Shown: positions 52,320 to 62,954 of the stretch, in pieces | Numbering within the stretch: position 1 is the first letter of the stretch | How the letters are laid out: each line of letters starts with the position of its first letter | Source of the DNA: Odontocerum albicorne | Lineage: Eukaryota; Arthropoda; Insecta; Trichoptera; Odontoceridae | DNA length: 64,000 bases | Direction: 5' to 3' | Assembly: GCA_949825065.1 (NCBI GenBank) | Contig: OX463862.1 | Coordinates: 17,271,246-17,335,245 of the forward strand | Notes under the pieces: model-generated | What the model saw: only the letters and a program-made list of their open reading frames with translations | The model's database searches: none | Told to the model about the DNA's origin: nothing | Position numbers and translations under genes: made by a program

Positions 52320-53235
52320 AAGTGTAATACAATACAATGTAATTATTCCTAGTGGGCTTTAGTTTCTATTACTTTTTTTTAAAGGGTTTAATTTAAATTC
52401 GTCAATATAAAAAAGGTAAAAATGAAAAATAAACTCACCTTTTGATATATAAAAAATGTCACAGTTGCGGACCCCAGGCGGTCAAAGCACCCGACGACAG
52501 TAGAGAAAAAATAAATAAAAAAAATAACACTAATTTACAACAAAAAAAAATTACACCTCCCGTCGCGATTGGAAAAATTACGAATACAAATTAGATTATA
52601 AAAATCTCATCAGATTTGAAACCGTTGGCTGTTGTATTTAACAGTTCGATGTGTTCCTCTTGCAGTGTTAATGCCGCAGGTTCGACGAACCAGTGATAAA
52701 AGCGCTAAAGAGAAAGATGAATGGACTTGGGCTGTATACTCTTGGCAGAAGCTGACGTGCTAACGTGACGGTGGACCGATCTAAACTGAGTTGAAACGAG
52801 AGGTGTACCAATATTTATACTCTCTTGGCCGTTGTGAAAAGGTGGAACGATAATACAAAATGTGGAAAGGAAGCGATCTAAGTGGAGATATTTTGCATCT
52901 CTAAGTTTTAAGGCTTTAATTTATATTATTGTGAGGATGTTTTTTATTTTGAATAGAACCTTTTTTCAGTCAGTGAAGAGGAAGGAAAAATGTATAACAT
53001 GTTGAAATTGTTTTTTTTAAGGACATGTATTTGTCTCTCTTTTACCCACACTCTCTCTAGGAACGAATTAAGTTACCTTACAGTGCGATCGTGTGCTTGT
53101 AAGAAAATTGGATATAGTCATACTTTAATGAAAGACAGTTTTTTGGGGGTAACCCCTCGTCTGCAGGTGCCACAACGGAGTGTGAAAAGAGGAGCAGTAG
53201 CAACGACCAATGGTCAGATACCACGAATAAAGATT
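52320..53235. other. Unannotated stretch
   Basis: I see no gene or shared repeat. Local A-rich runs lie at 52500-52550. The 93-codon frame at 52990-53271 has no recognised domain. Confidence 0.5.
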
Positions 53236-53237
53236 AG

Positions 53238-53545
53238 ACATGCCATTCCCTGTCGGGGTAGGCAGATATGACAGAGTGCCATACTTTCCTATCTCGACAC
53301 ACATCCTCAGCCTCTTCTACATCCTTACTCTTTCTAAATATCATTCACTTGATCCAACCATATTTTATTTGGTCTTCCTCTCACTCGCCTTACATTCATA
53401 TTTGAGCAGCATATCTGTTTTGATAGTCTATTCATTAATTTGTTCCACATGCCCAAATTATCTCAGTGTGCTCTTTTTAATCTTACTTAACACATCACCC
53501 TTACGTTCACATACAATCCTTTTCACTTTTTTTATTCATAAAGAT
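53238..53545 (-). pseudogene. ERT-A LINE 3' end
   Basis: The minus strand runs from the MYDR..RE/ECERK region through WAC.WFG-like sequence, a GR.PNKIWLDQVND-like block and the terminus antisense to CCATTCCCTGTCGGGGTAGG at about 53242. The overlapping plus-strand frame (53240-53554) is antisense. Confidence 0.75.
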
Positions 53546-53549
53546 GATA

Positions 53550-53865
53550 AATGAAAAAAATTGAATAAAATGACTTATTTATGGTGCAGTAGGATTTCAA
53601 AGGTTTTGGAAGTCACCAATTTTTTCACAACAATTGGAAAAGCTGTAAATCTATCCTTGGTTGCCACAAATGTAGATTAGACAATCGTGCCGGATGTAGT
53701 CCAATTTATTACATATATAGTGCTGCCCTGAGATATTCTACTTTCCTTACAGTTCTACAAAATGTCTACAAATTGATGAGAGGAGCCACATAAATTAAAA
53801 CTAAACAGGGTAAAAGTGTGTGTTAAGTTACCATATACTTATAAACGTGACCAATTTTATCTTTC
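53550..53865. other. Unannotated stretch
   Basis: Nothing recognised. Confidence 0.45.
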
Positions 53866-53869
53866 GTCT

Positions 53870-54178
53870 GTTACTCTTCAGCGTACCTGAATCGGTGATT
53901 CAGACATATCAGAGAGCGTGGCTGTGAGACAATATTTTCTTCAGTCTCAGTAATTGAGGCTAAGACTAATTGGAATAGGCATGAAACTCGCGGTTCGTCA
54001 TTACACGTGTTGGTAACACTACCGCACGTAAAGATACATCAACACTGGCATACGTACTCGGCGCATGCGAAAGTTTTTACCTGTAGAACTCTTTTACTAA
54101 ACGGGAACCCTTTTTTGGGTACCGTCAGAAATCGAACCAAAAACCTTCTAGTGGAAGCCACGGAGGTAGTTAAGCGTG
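53870..54178 (-). mobile_element. SINE-C, copy 5
   Basis: Minus strand: ACTACCTCCGTGGCTTCCAC with an A-box shortened by a deletion, TTGGTTCGATTTCTG (B-box), then the central block (antisense GTTCGTCATTACACGTGTTG and GTAACACTACCGCACG at 53994-54030) and the distal block with GTGGCTGTGAGACAATATT in antisense. Confidence 0.7.
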
Positions 54179-54379
54179 CAATGAAGCGAGTCCGTTGAAA
54201 TTTATTAATGATTAACAAAATATTTTTTTTCTTGAACAGCATACGCCTCTGGACCTTCTGGGTCCTGGCCTGTTGTGTACAGTAGTACGTATGTACTTAT
54301 TTTTAAAGCAGATTGTACAATATATATTATATTTGGGTTTTAATATATGTGCCAATTTTAATAGTTTCTTGTCTGTTCA

Positions 54380-54475
54380 TCTTTGGACCGATTGACTTCT
54401 CCTATCGGAGATGTGGCCATCTTTGTGGCCATCTTTGGACTGATTGGCTTCTCCGATTAAAGGAGAGTTTTGTTG
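54380..54475. repeat. Short internal repeat next to RepE
   Basis: TTTGGACCGATTGACTTCTC and TTTGGACTGATTGGCTTCTC are about 50 bases apart, with GTGGCCATCTTT repeated between them. Confidence 0.7.
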
Positions 54476-54800
54476 CATTCGAAGTTTTCTGTGAAAGTAC
54501 TGGCAACTTGCCGGGTTGTTTGAACTCCAGGTCTTAAGCCGCTTTATAGATAGATTTACTGCGCGACGAGTCATTTCAATTCTCCCGTGAACCCGGATTT
54601 TAAGTCTGTCGTCTCTACTGTTCTTTCATACTAAGATGTGTCGCTAGCGAGTCCTTTTGGGCAGTCCTTTCTTCGACACTACGTGACGTCGTGTTCGTAA
54701 AAAATAAAGAAGATTTCGATCTTTTAGTGTAGATCGCGCTGGATGGGTACTTATTTTATCCCCCATAACAGAGTGGGTGGTGGTGGGATCGAACTGAACT
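54476..54800 (-). repeat. RepE dispersed repeat, copy 3
   Basis: Antisense match to the 57562-57894 copy from GAAGTTTTCTGTGAAAGTAC through GGCAACTTGCCGGGTTGTTT, CGTCGTGTTCG..., AAGATTTCGATCTTTTAGTG and TAGATCGCGCTGGATG to GGGATCGAACTGAACTG. The sequence is more GC-rich than its surroundings. Confidence 0.7.
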
Positions 54801-54809
54801 GTAGTATCT

Positions 54810-55115
54810 TGCATTTCTTATTAACTCGCTCTCTGAATTTCGACTATATTTTATAAAAATTGTTAGTTATCGTAATTGACTATAAATAAATAAATGAGTA
54901 GGAAATGAATAAATCTTATATTCTAACTGTCTTGAGATATTTGAAGAAACAGAAACAAGGCATGAGAAAATGAGTTGTTTTTTTTCTCATATCGTAAAAT
55001 AGCTACCTATACAATATTTTTTCATCATCATCTTTTGGTAGGACAAAATTGCAATACAGCAAAAAAATCTGTATCAACGAAAGTGTTAAACAATACAATT
55101 AATTATATACTCGTG
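54810..55115. other. Unannotated stretch
   Basis: Nothing recognised. Confidence 0.4.
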
Positions 55116-55119
55116 TATA

Positions 55120-55630
55120 CATTTAATCACGCCATTTTACTGTGGCAGTAGGCAGAGATACCAGAACGCTAAACTTTCCTATCACGATTAACTTCCTTTG
55201 CATCCTTCACATCCATAAACCTTCGCATACGTTTTGTTTAATTTTCTTTACTTCTTTATTTTAAAATATCATTGACTTTGTTCATTCATGCGAGTAATTT
55301 TATCAGTCGTACATTGATTAATCAGTTTTTCGTCACCCATTCGTTCTACACGTCCAAACAACATCAGCAAGCTCTTTTTCACCCTATTTAAGACTCCAGT
55401 TTTTAGCTTAAATTAATTATGTATCATCGTCATCTCGCCGTCATGTACCTATTGGAGTAGGCAGATGAAACAGATCTCCACACCACGGTCATATACATCG
55501 TAATGCAAATTTTCATTTTAAAAAGACTTTCCACTCTTACCTTTTTCAGAATTTAGATTAATTTGGTCATGCCACGTATTTCTAAACCTCCTAAATTTCT
55601 TGCTCCTTTTTACAGCCCGCATATATGACT
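55120..55630 (-). pseudogene. Two ERT-A LINE 3' ends in tandem
   Basis: First unit 55120-55425: terminus antisense to CTGTGGCAGTAGGCAGAGAT and WFGRVERMGDEK-like coding. Second unit 55426-55630: terminus antisense to TGTACCTATTGGAGTAGGCA and a short coding part. Both are minus strand. The next ERT-A copy starts on the plus strand 45 bases later. Confidence 0.7.
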
Positions 55631-55673
55631 TTTGTTAATCTAGAACATAAAATAATAATAATTGTGTTTTAAA

Positions 55674-56770
55674 ATGATTAACGGTGTAAAGCAAGGATGT
55701 GTGATGTCACCTTGGTTGTTTTATTTATATAAATATTCATGTGTACGCATTTAAAGATGATGGGAAAGGTGTACGAATGATGGTTATGGTTGTTGTGTTT
55801 GCGATTTATGGGTTAACTCAGAGAAACTAGAGCAGGTTGATGAGTTCTGTTATCTGGGCAGTATGTTTATGTGTTATGGACACGTTTAAAGAAAGATCTA
55901 GGGACAAGGAACTAGGTAAACAGAACACTCAATATAATACACAAACACCACGCTATGTCAAAGGTAACAAAAATGATACTGTGTTGGTTTCCACCTTAAT
56001 CCATGAAAGTGAAATTTGGATTTGAGAGAACAAGGGCAAAATGAAAATTAATGCAGTGGAGAAACGACAGCCGTCCAGAGGAAGACCAAATAACTTCTGG
56101 ATGACTCAATACTCCAAAATCCTGCAGAGAATCGGCCTAAATGAAAACGACACCCAGAACCGAAGAATATACAGCCTGAGAACGAGAAGAGCTGACCCTA
56201 ACAGCCTACCTAGGCAATGAGTTGGAACAGTGTCAGGAAGAAGAATGCAGTGGATAAACGGACACTAAGAAAAAAAATTGCGTCAATGGTAATGCGAAGT
56301 AGTATATTAAAGTCCACCTTGAATTATGGAAGTGAAACTTGAACTTGACAGAAGAAGTATAAAAATAAGATTAATGCTCCGAAGATGCATGCACTCAGAA
56401 ACATGTGTGGAGTGCCAATGTATGAAAGAAGGGGGCATGAAGAAATCATAAATACTGCATGAACACAAAATATGTTTTAAGTAAGATGAAAAAAGAAGCT
56501 TTAAGATGGTTTGAACAAGTGGAGAAAATGAATGACTAAATTAAGTAAGGCGTGCGTTAAAGACGTAGACCGAGAAAAACGTGGCTAGACCAAATTAACA
56601 AAATTTTGAATGAAGGTAAAATGAGAAGTATGAATTATACAACATTGAACATGTGGAGAGTTATGAATATATAGGAAGCGAAAGTTGTGTGCTTAGATAG
56701 AAAATTTTGGGAGAGCTGTTCTCTCTGTCTACTCCGCAAGGGACACGGCTTGATAATATGTATGTAATAT
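55674..56770 (+). pseudogene. ERT-A LINE, RT motif to 3' end, interrupted by ERT-G
   Basis: It starts with MINGVKQGCVMSPWLFYLYK, the best-preserved RT motif in the window. It then jumps over a deletion that includes the YADD region to EKLEQVDEFCYLGSMF. ESEIWI (for YGSESW) and an MKINAVE block precede the ERT-G insertion at 56067-56243. Beyond it come a second AAINAVDKR-like start, MHALRNMCGVPMYERR, WFEQVEKMND, RRPRKTWLDQINKILNEGK and a terminus in CTGTCTACTCCGCAAGGGAC. The YGSE region appears twice, on both sides of the insertion, so two ERT-A copies may have merged here. Confidence 0.8.
56050..56260 (+). mobile_element. ERT-G LINE insertion with 17-base target duplication
   Basis: The insertion 56067-56243 is flanked by AATGCAGTGGAGAAACG (56050-56066) and AATGCAGTGGATAAACG (56244-56260), one mismatch in 17. 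It reads RQPSRGRPNNFWMTQYSKIL and QRIGLNENDTQNRRIYSLRT, ends about 20 codons later and finishes in CAGGAAGAAG. A long target duplication, strong 5' truncation and a simple-sequence 3' tail are the marks of target-primed reverse transcription. Confidence 0.85.
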
Positions 56771-56877
56771 CAATAAATTCGTTCATTGACAGCAAAAAAA
56801 TATACAAAAAATACATACTTACCAATATAGGTTTCACACTATTCACAAAAAATACCAATATAAACCAGATTTTTTTT

Positions 56878-57252
56878 TTCCACTTTGCACGGATTTCTCC
56901 TGTTACACAAAGAGGGTTTGCTTCTAGCGTTAGCTTATTCGTTAGGAATAATATCAGCCAGGATTCTTCTCATACTGCTAGACGGTACCGAGAATATATC
57001 AACCGTGTCATTCAGTTGGTTCAATATCTCTATACCACGCGTGACTGAGTGTTTAGCCATGATATTCGTCCTGTAAGTTGGTATGTAGAACAGAGGGTGA
57101 TTCCTTGCACGGATATATTTATTGGGTACATATAAACTTAGTGCTTCTAGAATCGCGGGACAGTTAAAGGAGCCTTGGAAAACCTTTATTAGGAATATCG
57201 CAATGGATTCTTGCCTTCTTGTTTCGAGGCTTCTATAGTTACACGCCATCAA
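56878..57252 (-). pseudogene. K jockey-like ORF2 C-terminal fragment with A tail
   Basis: The 105-codon frame reads IAIFLIKVFQGSFNCPAILE, ALSLYVPNKYIRARNHPLFY, IPTYRTNIMAKHSVTRGIEI and ends RRILADIIPNE. It matches the K copies at 11640 and 16440. The stop at about 56935 is followed by a 45-base 3' UTR and an A run of at least 10 (antisense T run at 56871-56880). Only the last 100 residues remain, with no stop, so it is the youngest-looking K copy. Sequence at 57253-57295 is a short J-like piece. Confidence 0.8.
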
Positions 57253-57295
57253 ATGCCATCAAAAAGTCTGGGCTCATCTTGTATGAACCCCTTCC

Positions 57296-57560
57296 TTTAA
57301 AAGTTTTTTACTATATAAATTAACCAAAATGGAGTGTATCAAGCATCAAGGAAAACAAAATCAATTGAGTAAATTCTTCACAAGAAGAAATACGACCTTT
57401 GTTTTGCAAAGAGCAATCACCCCAGAATAAATATTTTTTTAATTTTTAGACCATATCTCTATTTGTGAAATATTTTTTCTGTTTACCTTGTTACATTAAG
57501 GAGTACGTGCCTTGCATAGAACATTTGGTATTACAATGTTTGATGGAGTCAAAAAGGATA
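57296..57560. other. Unannotated stretch
   Basis: Nothing recognised. Confidence 0.4.
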
Positions 57561-57561
57561 G

Positions 57562-57894
57562 TTCAGTTCAGTTCGATCACTCGCTGTTATATGGGACAAT
57601 ATAAGGCCCCATCCTGCGCGATCTACACTAGAGGATCGAAATCTTCTTTATTTTTTTATGAGCGCGATGTCACATAGTGACGAAGAAGGAACTGTTCAAA
57701 GAGATTCCTTCTCCGGTGGCGACACACCTGAGTGTGGAAGTAATTGTAGGGACGACGAACTTATGGTCTGACATCATGAGAAAATGGAAATGAGTCGCAG
57801 CCCAATTTTTTTTTTTTGTTTTCTTATAAAGTAGCTAAAGGGCTGGAGTTCAAACAGCCCAGCAAGTTGCCAGAACTTTTACACAAAATTTCAA
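57562..57894 (+). repeat. RepE dispersed repeat, copy 4 (most complete)
   Basis: Starts CAGTTCAGTTCGATCACTCG, then CCTGCGCGATCTACACTAGA, GGATCGAAATCTTC, GATGTCACATAGTGACGAAG, GACACACCTGAGTGTGGAAG, AGGGACGACGAACTTATGG, a T run, and AGCCCAGCAAGTTGCCAGAA, ending at ACACAAAATTTC. Length about 330 bases. Three other copies are in the window. Confidence 0.75.
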
Positions 57895-57944
57895 AAAGAT
57901 AAAGGATAACTGTTTGTCAGAGAAGGATGTTACAAAGAAAATCA

Positions 57945-58098
57945 TGAGGTGCATAGCCGCGCGGTAATTTATTGGACTTCCGTGCGGAAGGTCGCCAGTT
58001 CGAAACTCCCTCGAATGACACAGGCATTTTTTTTTCGCCTAGTATTCGGGTGTACAAGAATGCCTATGAGTTCAGTTATATAATTTTTTTTAATAAAA
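57945..58098 (+). mobile_element. SINE-B
   Basis: GCATAGCCGCGCGGTAATTT, GGACTTCCGTGCGGAAGGTC and GCCAGTTCGAAACTCC (B-box), then GACACAGGCATTTTTTTTTC, TAGTATTCGGGTGTACAAG and TATGAGTTCAGTTATAT. Confidence 0.7.
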
Positions 58099-58109
58099 TA
58101 ATATGATTA

Positions 58110-58310
58110 GAGTATTGTGATGGTATGGCCACATAGAGAGAATGAGTTGCGAAAGACGCTGGAACTTAATAGATAGAGAGGAAGAAGTAGATTGAGGAAA
58201 TAAACTGAGGAACGAGGTTGTTGGAGAAATTTTAACAGAGAAAACAGTAAGAAGTATGAGGAATAGGAGAGTATGTATGTCCAGATTTTTTTCTGCTTTA
58301 TCTTTCCTGC
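58110..58310 (+). pseudogene. ERT-A-like LINE fragment, WFGHVE region
   Basis: Plus strand reads VLWWYGHIERMSCERRWNLI, matching the LRW(F/Y)GH(V/I)ERM motif. The rest is purine-rich and decayed, followed by a TAAGAAGTATGAGGAATAGG block as in other ERT-A 3' regions. Confidence 0.7.
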
Positions 58311-58620
58311 ATTGATGTCAAACGTTGGTTTAATGTGCTGAGGAAGACATGAATTTCATCGTTATGTTGTCGAAGTACAGTCTTTAAAGCTTCGGCACTT
58401 AAGTACGAGGAAATGGTCCCATTCCAAGAATCCAAACAGCTTCCTTTATTCTCCAGTCGTATGAATACTTTTCAATCTGACCCTCGAGTTCCGTTGCCGA
58501 CAGGAATGGTGGTTATTTATTCTTCAAAGCAGTTATGTGACTTTGAGCCACCACTAGGGGGACATGATGATTTGATCAAAATAAAATATATTTATCACTA
58601 TCGTCATTAATTAATCAAAT
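58311..58620. other. Unannotated stretch
   Basis: Nothing recognised. A 65-codon frame at 58413-58610 has no assigned domain. Confidence 0.4.
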
Positions 58621-58621
58621 A

Positions 58622-58762
58622 TCACTCATGTCATATACTTACATACTCTACGTAGGCAATCTTGCGCAGATGACATGTCATATACTCACTATAAGTAGGC
58701 AATCCTTCGCAGACGACATGTAATATACTCACTCTACATAGGCAATCCTTCGTAGAATATTA
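58622..58762. repeat. Tandem repeat, three copies of about 45 bases
   Basis: ATATACT(T/C)AC, a TA(C/G)GCAATC-type core (TAGGCAATCTTGCGCAGA, TAGGCAATCCTTCGCAGA, TAGGCAATCCTTCGTAGA) and GACATGT recur three times. Confidence 0.85.
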
Positions 58763-59455
58763 TAATTGTCACTTCATTCTTTGTTCTCTAAGGTGGCCAA
58801 GTCCAATTCTGGATCAGCACATCTTTTTTCAGTGTGGACACACTCTTCAATACAGCATCTAACTACTCGACGCTTTCTTCGCTTTACTTTCGAGTCACGC
58901 AGTCTCAATAGTGCCACATCTTCAATCACAGTGTCCTCGACTAGTCGTTCTCCTGTCTCGCTATCCAGCTCTAGGTATGTATACTAAACAGAAGGAGACT
59001 GGACTTAAGGCCGTTATTGTTTATCTTTCTGGACCCTGGTTTATTTTCTCGAAACTAATTTCAGAGACGAGTAACTGACAATTCGACATTCTACCAATGC
59101 GTTTTTCCCGTTGACATTTTGAGATGAACGTATTTTAGTATGTTTGAACTTTTTTTGGGGAAACATTATCGATTATTATTTTTAGGTTAGAACTTATGTG
59201 AAGTAATGAATTGTGGGTGTTGTTGATATAAAATATAATTTATTTGTTGCAAATAATAGACCAATACAATACAAAAAAGAAACTACTACAAGACATACCC
59301 AACTCAATAAAGCCAACCTATACAATTGGATCCATTCTTTCCAGCAAGAACAACTTCTTCACTTTCCTCCTGTAAACACTTATAGTTTTATAAAAATCTA
59401 TACAATAGATATATTGACAGCACAATCTGTCCAGTCTCGTTATACAAGAATTGCC
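58763..59455. other. Unannotated stretch; less AT-rich at 58780-58990
   Basis: The 73-codon frame at 58766-58987 is serine- and arginine-rich (SRSLNSATSSITVSSTSRSP). I cannot assign it and low complexity makes the frame weak evidence. Nothing else recognised. R290 sequence may begin slightly before 59461. Confidence 0.4.
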
Positions 59456-59460
59456 CATAT

Positions 59461-60300
59461 AATTAGTTGTAACCACTTTACTGTGGAACATTTTGCTGGG
59501 AGGTGGTATGTCAAGTTACACGGTCCTTGTAGACACAAGGACCGTGTAACTTGACAATCTGAGTTAGTTCCTAACTATTGAAATACGAGCTGACAATCTT
59601 AAACAATGTTGTGAGGTTAAACATCTTTTTTCTATCTGACAAGATTGTAAGCCTCGTCATCTCCATCAACAGATCATATTCCAACTCAGTTATTGGGATC
59701 TGCTGTTTCAAGTTCACAAATCGTTAAAACCTCCGCCTAATTCGTGCAGTTTTCTCACGCAAGAGTTGTACAAATAATCAATTGCAAACACTTCACTATG
59801 AAACAAAACATTTTGCTGGATGGGCCTACAAGAAACGTCTAATATGACAAGCTATATTAGTTTCGGACTATTGAAATGCGAGTATACAATCTTAAATAAT
59901 GCTGTGAGGTCAACTATTTTTCTTCTATCTGACAAGGTTGTAAGCTTCAACATCTTCAACAACAGATCATAGTCCATCTCTGTTTTTGGGATCAATTGAT
60001 TTAAGTTCACAAGTCATAAAAACATCTGCCCAATCTATGCAGTCTTCTGAAGCAAGAGTTGTAAAAATAATTAGTTGCAATTACTTCACTATGGAACAAA
60101 AGCTTTTGCTCGGTTGACCTACAAAACACATGTGACATGACAAGCTATGTTGGTTCCGAACTATTGAAATACGAGTTGACACTCTTAAATAATGCTTTGA
60201 GGTCAAATATTTGTCTTCTATCTGACAAAGTTGTTAGACTCATCACTTCCAACAATAGACCATAGTCCAACTCAATTCTTGGGATCTGTTCACGAAATTC
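59461..60300 (+). repeat. R290 tandem array, three copies
   Basis: Units start at about 59461, 59775 and 60069 (periods about 314 and 294; the first is longer because of an inserted inverted duplication). Each has CTTTACTGTGGAACATTTTG-type sequence, AGTTAGTTC..A(C/A)TATTGAAAT, GAGCTGACAATCTTAAA-type, TCTATCTGACAA, CAACTCAGTTATTGGGATCT-type and AGAGTTGTA blocks. Single copies lie at 315 and 37395. No frame is conserved across units. Confidence 0.85.
59510..59555. repeat. Perfect hairpin, 21-base arms and 4-base loop, inside R290
   Basis: Arms 59510-59530 and 59535-59555 are exact reverse complements (core AAGTTACACGGTCCTTGT). The right arm is part of the R290 consensus order, while the left arm has no counterpart in the other R290 copies. 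Confidence 0.9.
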
Positions 60301-60440
60301 TAGCACCTGACTAACACTTTATAAGCATTGTTGCTAATCGAACTCTTTACTGTACTAGGACCTTTTTTTTCGGGTGCCATCGAGAACTGAATCAGAAATC
60401 TCAGGATAAATATCTTACCAACTTGGCTACGGAGATCGTA
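60301..60440 (-). mobile_element. SINE-C, head-only copy 6
   Basis: Minus strand: CGATCTCCGTAGCCAAGTTG (A-box), TCTGATTCAGTTCTCG (decayed B-box), then a short body with AAAAAAAAGGTCCTAGTACA. The central block is absent; the junction with R290 is near 60300. Confidence 0.55.
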
Positions 60441-61265
60441 TTTATTTAATTATTTGACGTATCTTCTATTTACCAAGATCAGTCGTCTATCAGGTCTGGG
60501 TGGCAGTACGGCAATCCAAGTTTCTGATCTTATCTCTTAGGCATACTTCAATCCATCTGCAGTGGCTCTCCACTGTTTTACTGCATAAGCAGACAACTTT
60601 CTGTTTTCTCCAATAGTCTCTCTCTCTAACAAATCTCTCTTGTCAACTATGCTAAGCATGACGACAGAATCAGTGGTTAAAAGCTTACAGTTCTTCTATG
60701 TATCTTTTGTTAGCTTTTCTTAAATACTTCGAAAGATTTCTGCCACTCAATAGCATTGTTACTTTGGCACTCTAATTTACTTGTTTATTAACAATATCAT
60801 ACACAGGTCAAATCTCATTGTACCGAAATTGATGGGACCACAAATAATATTTCGTTTTACTGAGTATGGGAGAATAATACAGTATATCGATTTATTTCAT
60901 AATTAAATGTGGATCAAATACAATCAATTCAACTTTTTTCTAACAATGATGTTATTTTAACTGAAATGATATTTTTTTAGCAGCATTAATTATTATTGTT
61001 CAAATATAACCAATTCCAGTTTTTTCTAAGGATGGTCTTATTTTGACGGTATTGATATTTTCTGAGCAGCATTTATTGTTGAATTTTCCATAAATACAAT
61101 ATAATTATTGAAAACAATTTTCCGGGATGTCAATAATACAGTACTATTACAAGATACGCCTGAAACTTTTTCAATTAATTCATAATTTCCGGAAACGAAA
61201 CCTTCATATTAGGTGACATCACTTCATTTTCAATATAATCTTCTTCTGTGACGTATTTTTATTGC
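60441..61265. other. Unannotated stretch
   Basis: I see no gene. An AT-rich part at 60900-61080 has two similar pieces (CAATTCAACTTTTTTCTAAC and CAATTCCAGTTTTTTCTAAG, each with a TTATTTTAACTG or TTATTTTGACGG follow-up) about 100 bases apart. Confidence 0.45.
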
Positions 61266-61269
61266 TCAT

Positions 61270-61442
61270 TTAATTTCTAGATCCAAAGGCTGCAAGAATG
61301 CTTTACAATTTTTAGATTCAAAGGCTGCAAGAATGCTTTACAATTTCTAGATTTAATTTCTAGATCCAAAGGTTGCAAGAATGCTTTACAATTTCTAGAT
61401 CTAATTTGTAGATCCAAAGGTTGCAAGAATGTTTTACAATTT
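61270..61442. repeat. Tandem repeat, four copies of about 42-45 bases
   Basis: Each unit has TCTAGATCCAAAGG(C/T)TGCAA and GAATGCTTTACAATTT. Two units contain an extra TCTAGATTTAAT- or TCTAGATCTAAT-type insertion. Confidence 0.9.
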
Positions 61443-61624
61443 TGAGGTAAAAATACAACTTGAGGGGTGATCTAGGTCACATGTTAAATTATGTGTTGGT
61501 CAATTATCAATTAAAATATGATTTTCTTAATATTTTCATTTGAGGGTCCAAAGTCATTTAATCATTCGGTCAATATTATATTGTCATCCTTGGTTTGCAA
61601 TCTCTCAGCGGCATTTTTGGGCGA

Positions 61625-61712
61625 TAAAAGTTAAACGGGATTCATTAAACTTGTTGAAAAGTTAAACGGGATTCATTAAACTTGTTAAAAAGTTAAACGG
61701 GATTCATTAACC
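61625..61712. repeat. Tandem repeat, three copies of about 31 bases
   Basis: AAAGTTAAACGGGATTCATT followed by AAACTTGTT.A occurs at about 61627, 61659 and 61690, the last truncated. Confidence 0.9.
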
Positions 61713-62485
61713 TGTTCACCGCGTTAAAAATCAAATTCCACGAATCCTGTGCGCGGCACAATTTCAGCGTTTTTTAATTTCTAAGTTTAAACACATATTT
61801 TGTTTAGAATCACTGATATTTGATTACAACACCAAGTAAACATGACACTTAAGTAATTTTCTGATAATGAATAATAGTCATTACTCTTAAGGAGACTCAT
61901 TAAATAAAGGAGATAAACTTAACATTACGTAAAATAAACAAAGGAATGCTACGATCAAATCAATGCTTCATGACACTCACCCAATCAAATGCATATAGCA
62001 CTAGTAATGTTTATTTACGTAAGAGAGACTCATCGCAGGACTCGATCCGCGCGACAGGTCGTTAATGCTGGAAATATTGAGAAACCAAAAAAATTCGGCG
62101 CTCTGTTTATTCAACAATATCTCATAAACTAATATATTATTTGACAAGGTTTTCAGAGATGTCGCTAGAATAAAGATAATTTTAAATTTTAGTTCAATTT
62201 TTATTCCGGTTTTGTGTCATTTTTTGAAGTATTTGTGATATGAAACTTGGATTGTCGTCAGATCACAGGCGTTTGTGCTCCCCGCGGGGAAAGAGTTAAA
62301 TTCGTTAGATTAAACAAAACAATTTCGTTATTCTACAAAAAAATCGTTACTTCGGTATTCGTTAAAATTACATTTCACCTTTATCTGATTCCGAACCCAC
62401 GCGTTTAAACATAATTTGGGAAGACAAATCAAAATCAACCGATGGGATCTATTATTCCTCTCAAATCGTTCACACTAGCAACAAC
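61713..62485. other. Unannotated stretch
   Basis: Nothing recognised. A GTTTGTGCTCCCC piece at about 62270 resembles the FB centre, but no arms are present. Confidence 0.45.
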
Positions 62486-62487
62486 AA

Positions 62488-62862
62488 GTGTTTGTTCAAG
62501 AGACCCAAGTAATCTTAGTAAAAAACGTTCCTAGATTTCAACCTAAGGTCTGGAATTTGGTGAAATCCGAAGGTGTTGCTCGTAAGTATGAAGCCCAAGA
62601 ACTGATTAAAACTTTGAAAGTTCACAAGTCACAGTATCTCGGTCACTTAATGCAAGGCACAAGATACATTATTACATAACTGTTCATCCAGGAAAAAAAT
62701 TGCAACCAAAGTAAAGAATGACACCACAGCTCTTGACTTAGGAACTTGCGGGAGTGCTTTGAATGCAGTTGTACTGAGTTGTTTCAGGCTATAGTGAATA
62801 AAATAAGAATTGCCATGATAGTGGTCAACGTCCGATAGGTACCTTGAGAAGAAGAAATCCAT
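62488..62862 (+). pseudogene. ERT-G LINE fragment, C-terminal region with GAA tail
   Basis: The frame at 62488-62679 includes VARKYEAQELIKTLKVHKSQ and YLGHLMQGTRYIIT, matching the LL.T.K.RK..YLGH..R...Y motif. After a frame break it continues LRNLRECFECSCTELFQAIV and NKIRIAMIVVNVR. It ends with a GAGAAGAAGAAA tail at about 62846-62857. The same gene type as the ERT-G copies at 15.1, 37.0 and 56.1 kb. Confidence 0.75.
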
Positions 62863-62954
62863 ACATTGACCTCGATTACTAGTAAAAATAAATGAAAAAA
62901 TTGCAAAGAAGTGATTTTTTTAATAAGAAACTTTATTCCAGTTATGAAATTACT

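Noticed and set aside
57465..57677. 70-codon frame with cysteines (FFCLPCYIKEYVPCIE)
   Set aside because: Overlaps the RepE repeat, lacks homologous frames in other RepE copies and shows no secretion or splice context.
61270..61712. CRISPR-like array
   Set aside because: Units are adjoining tandem repeats with no unique spacers, and the sequence is eukaryotic in character.
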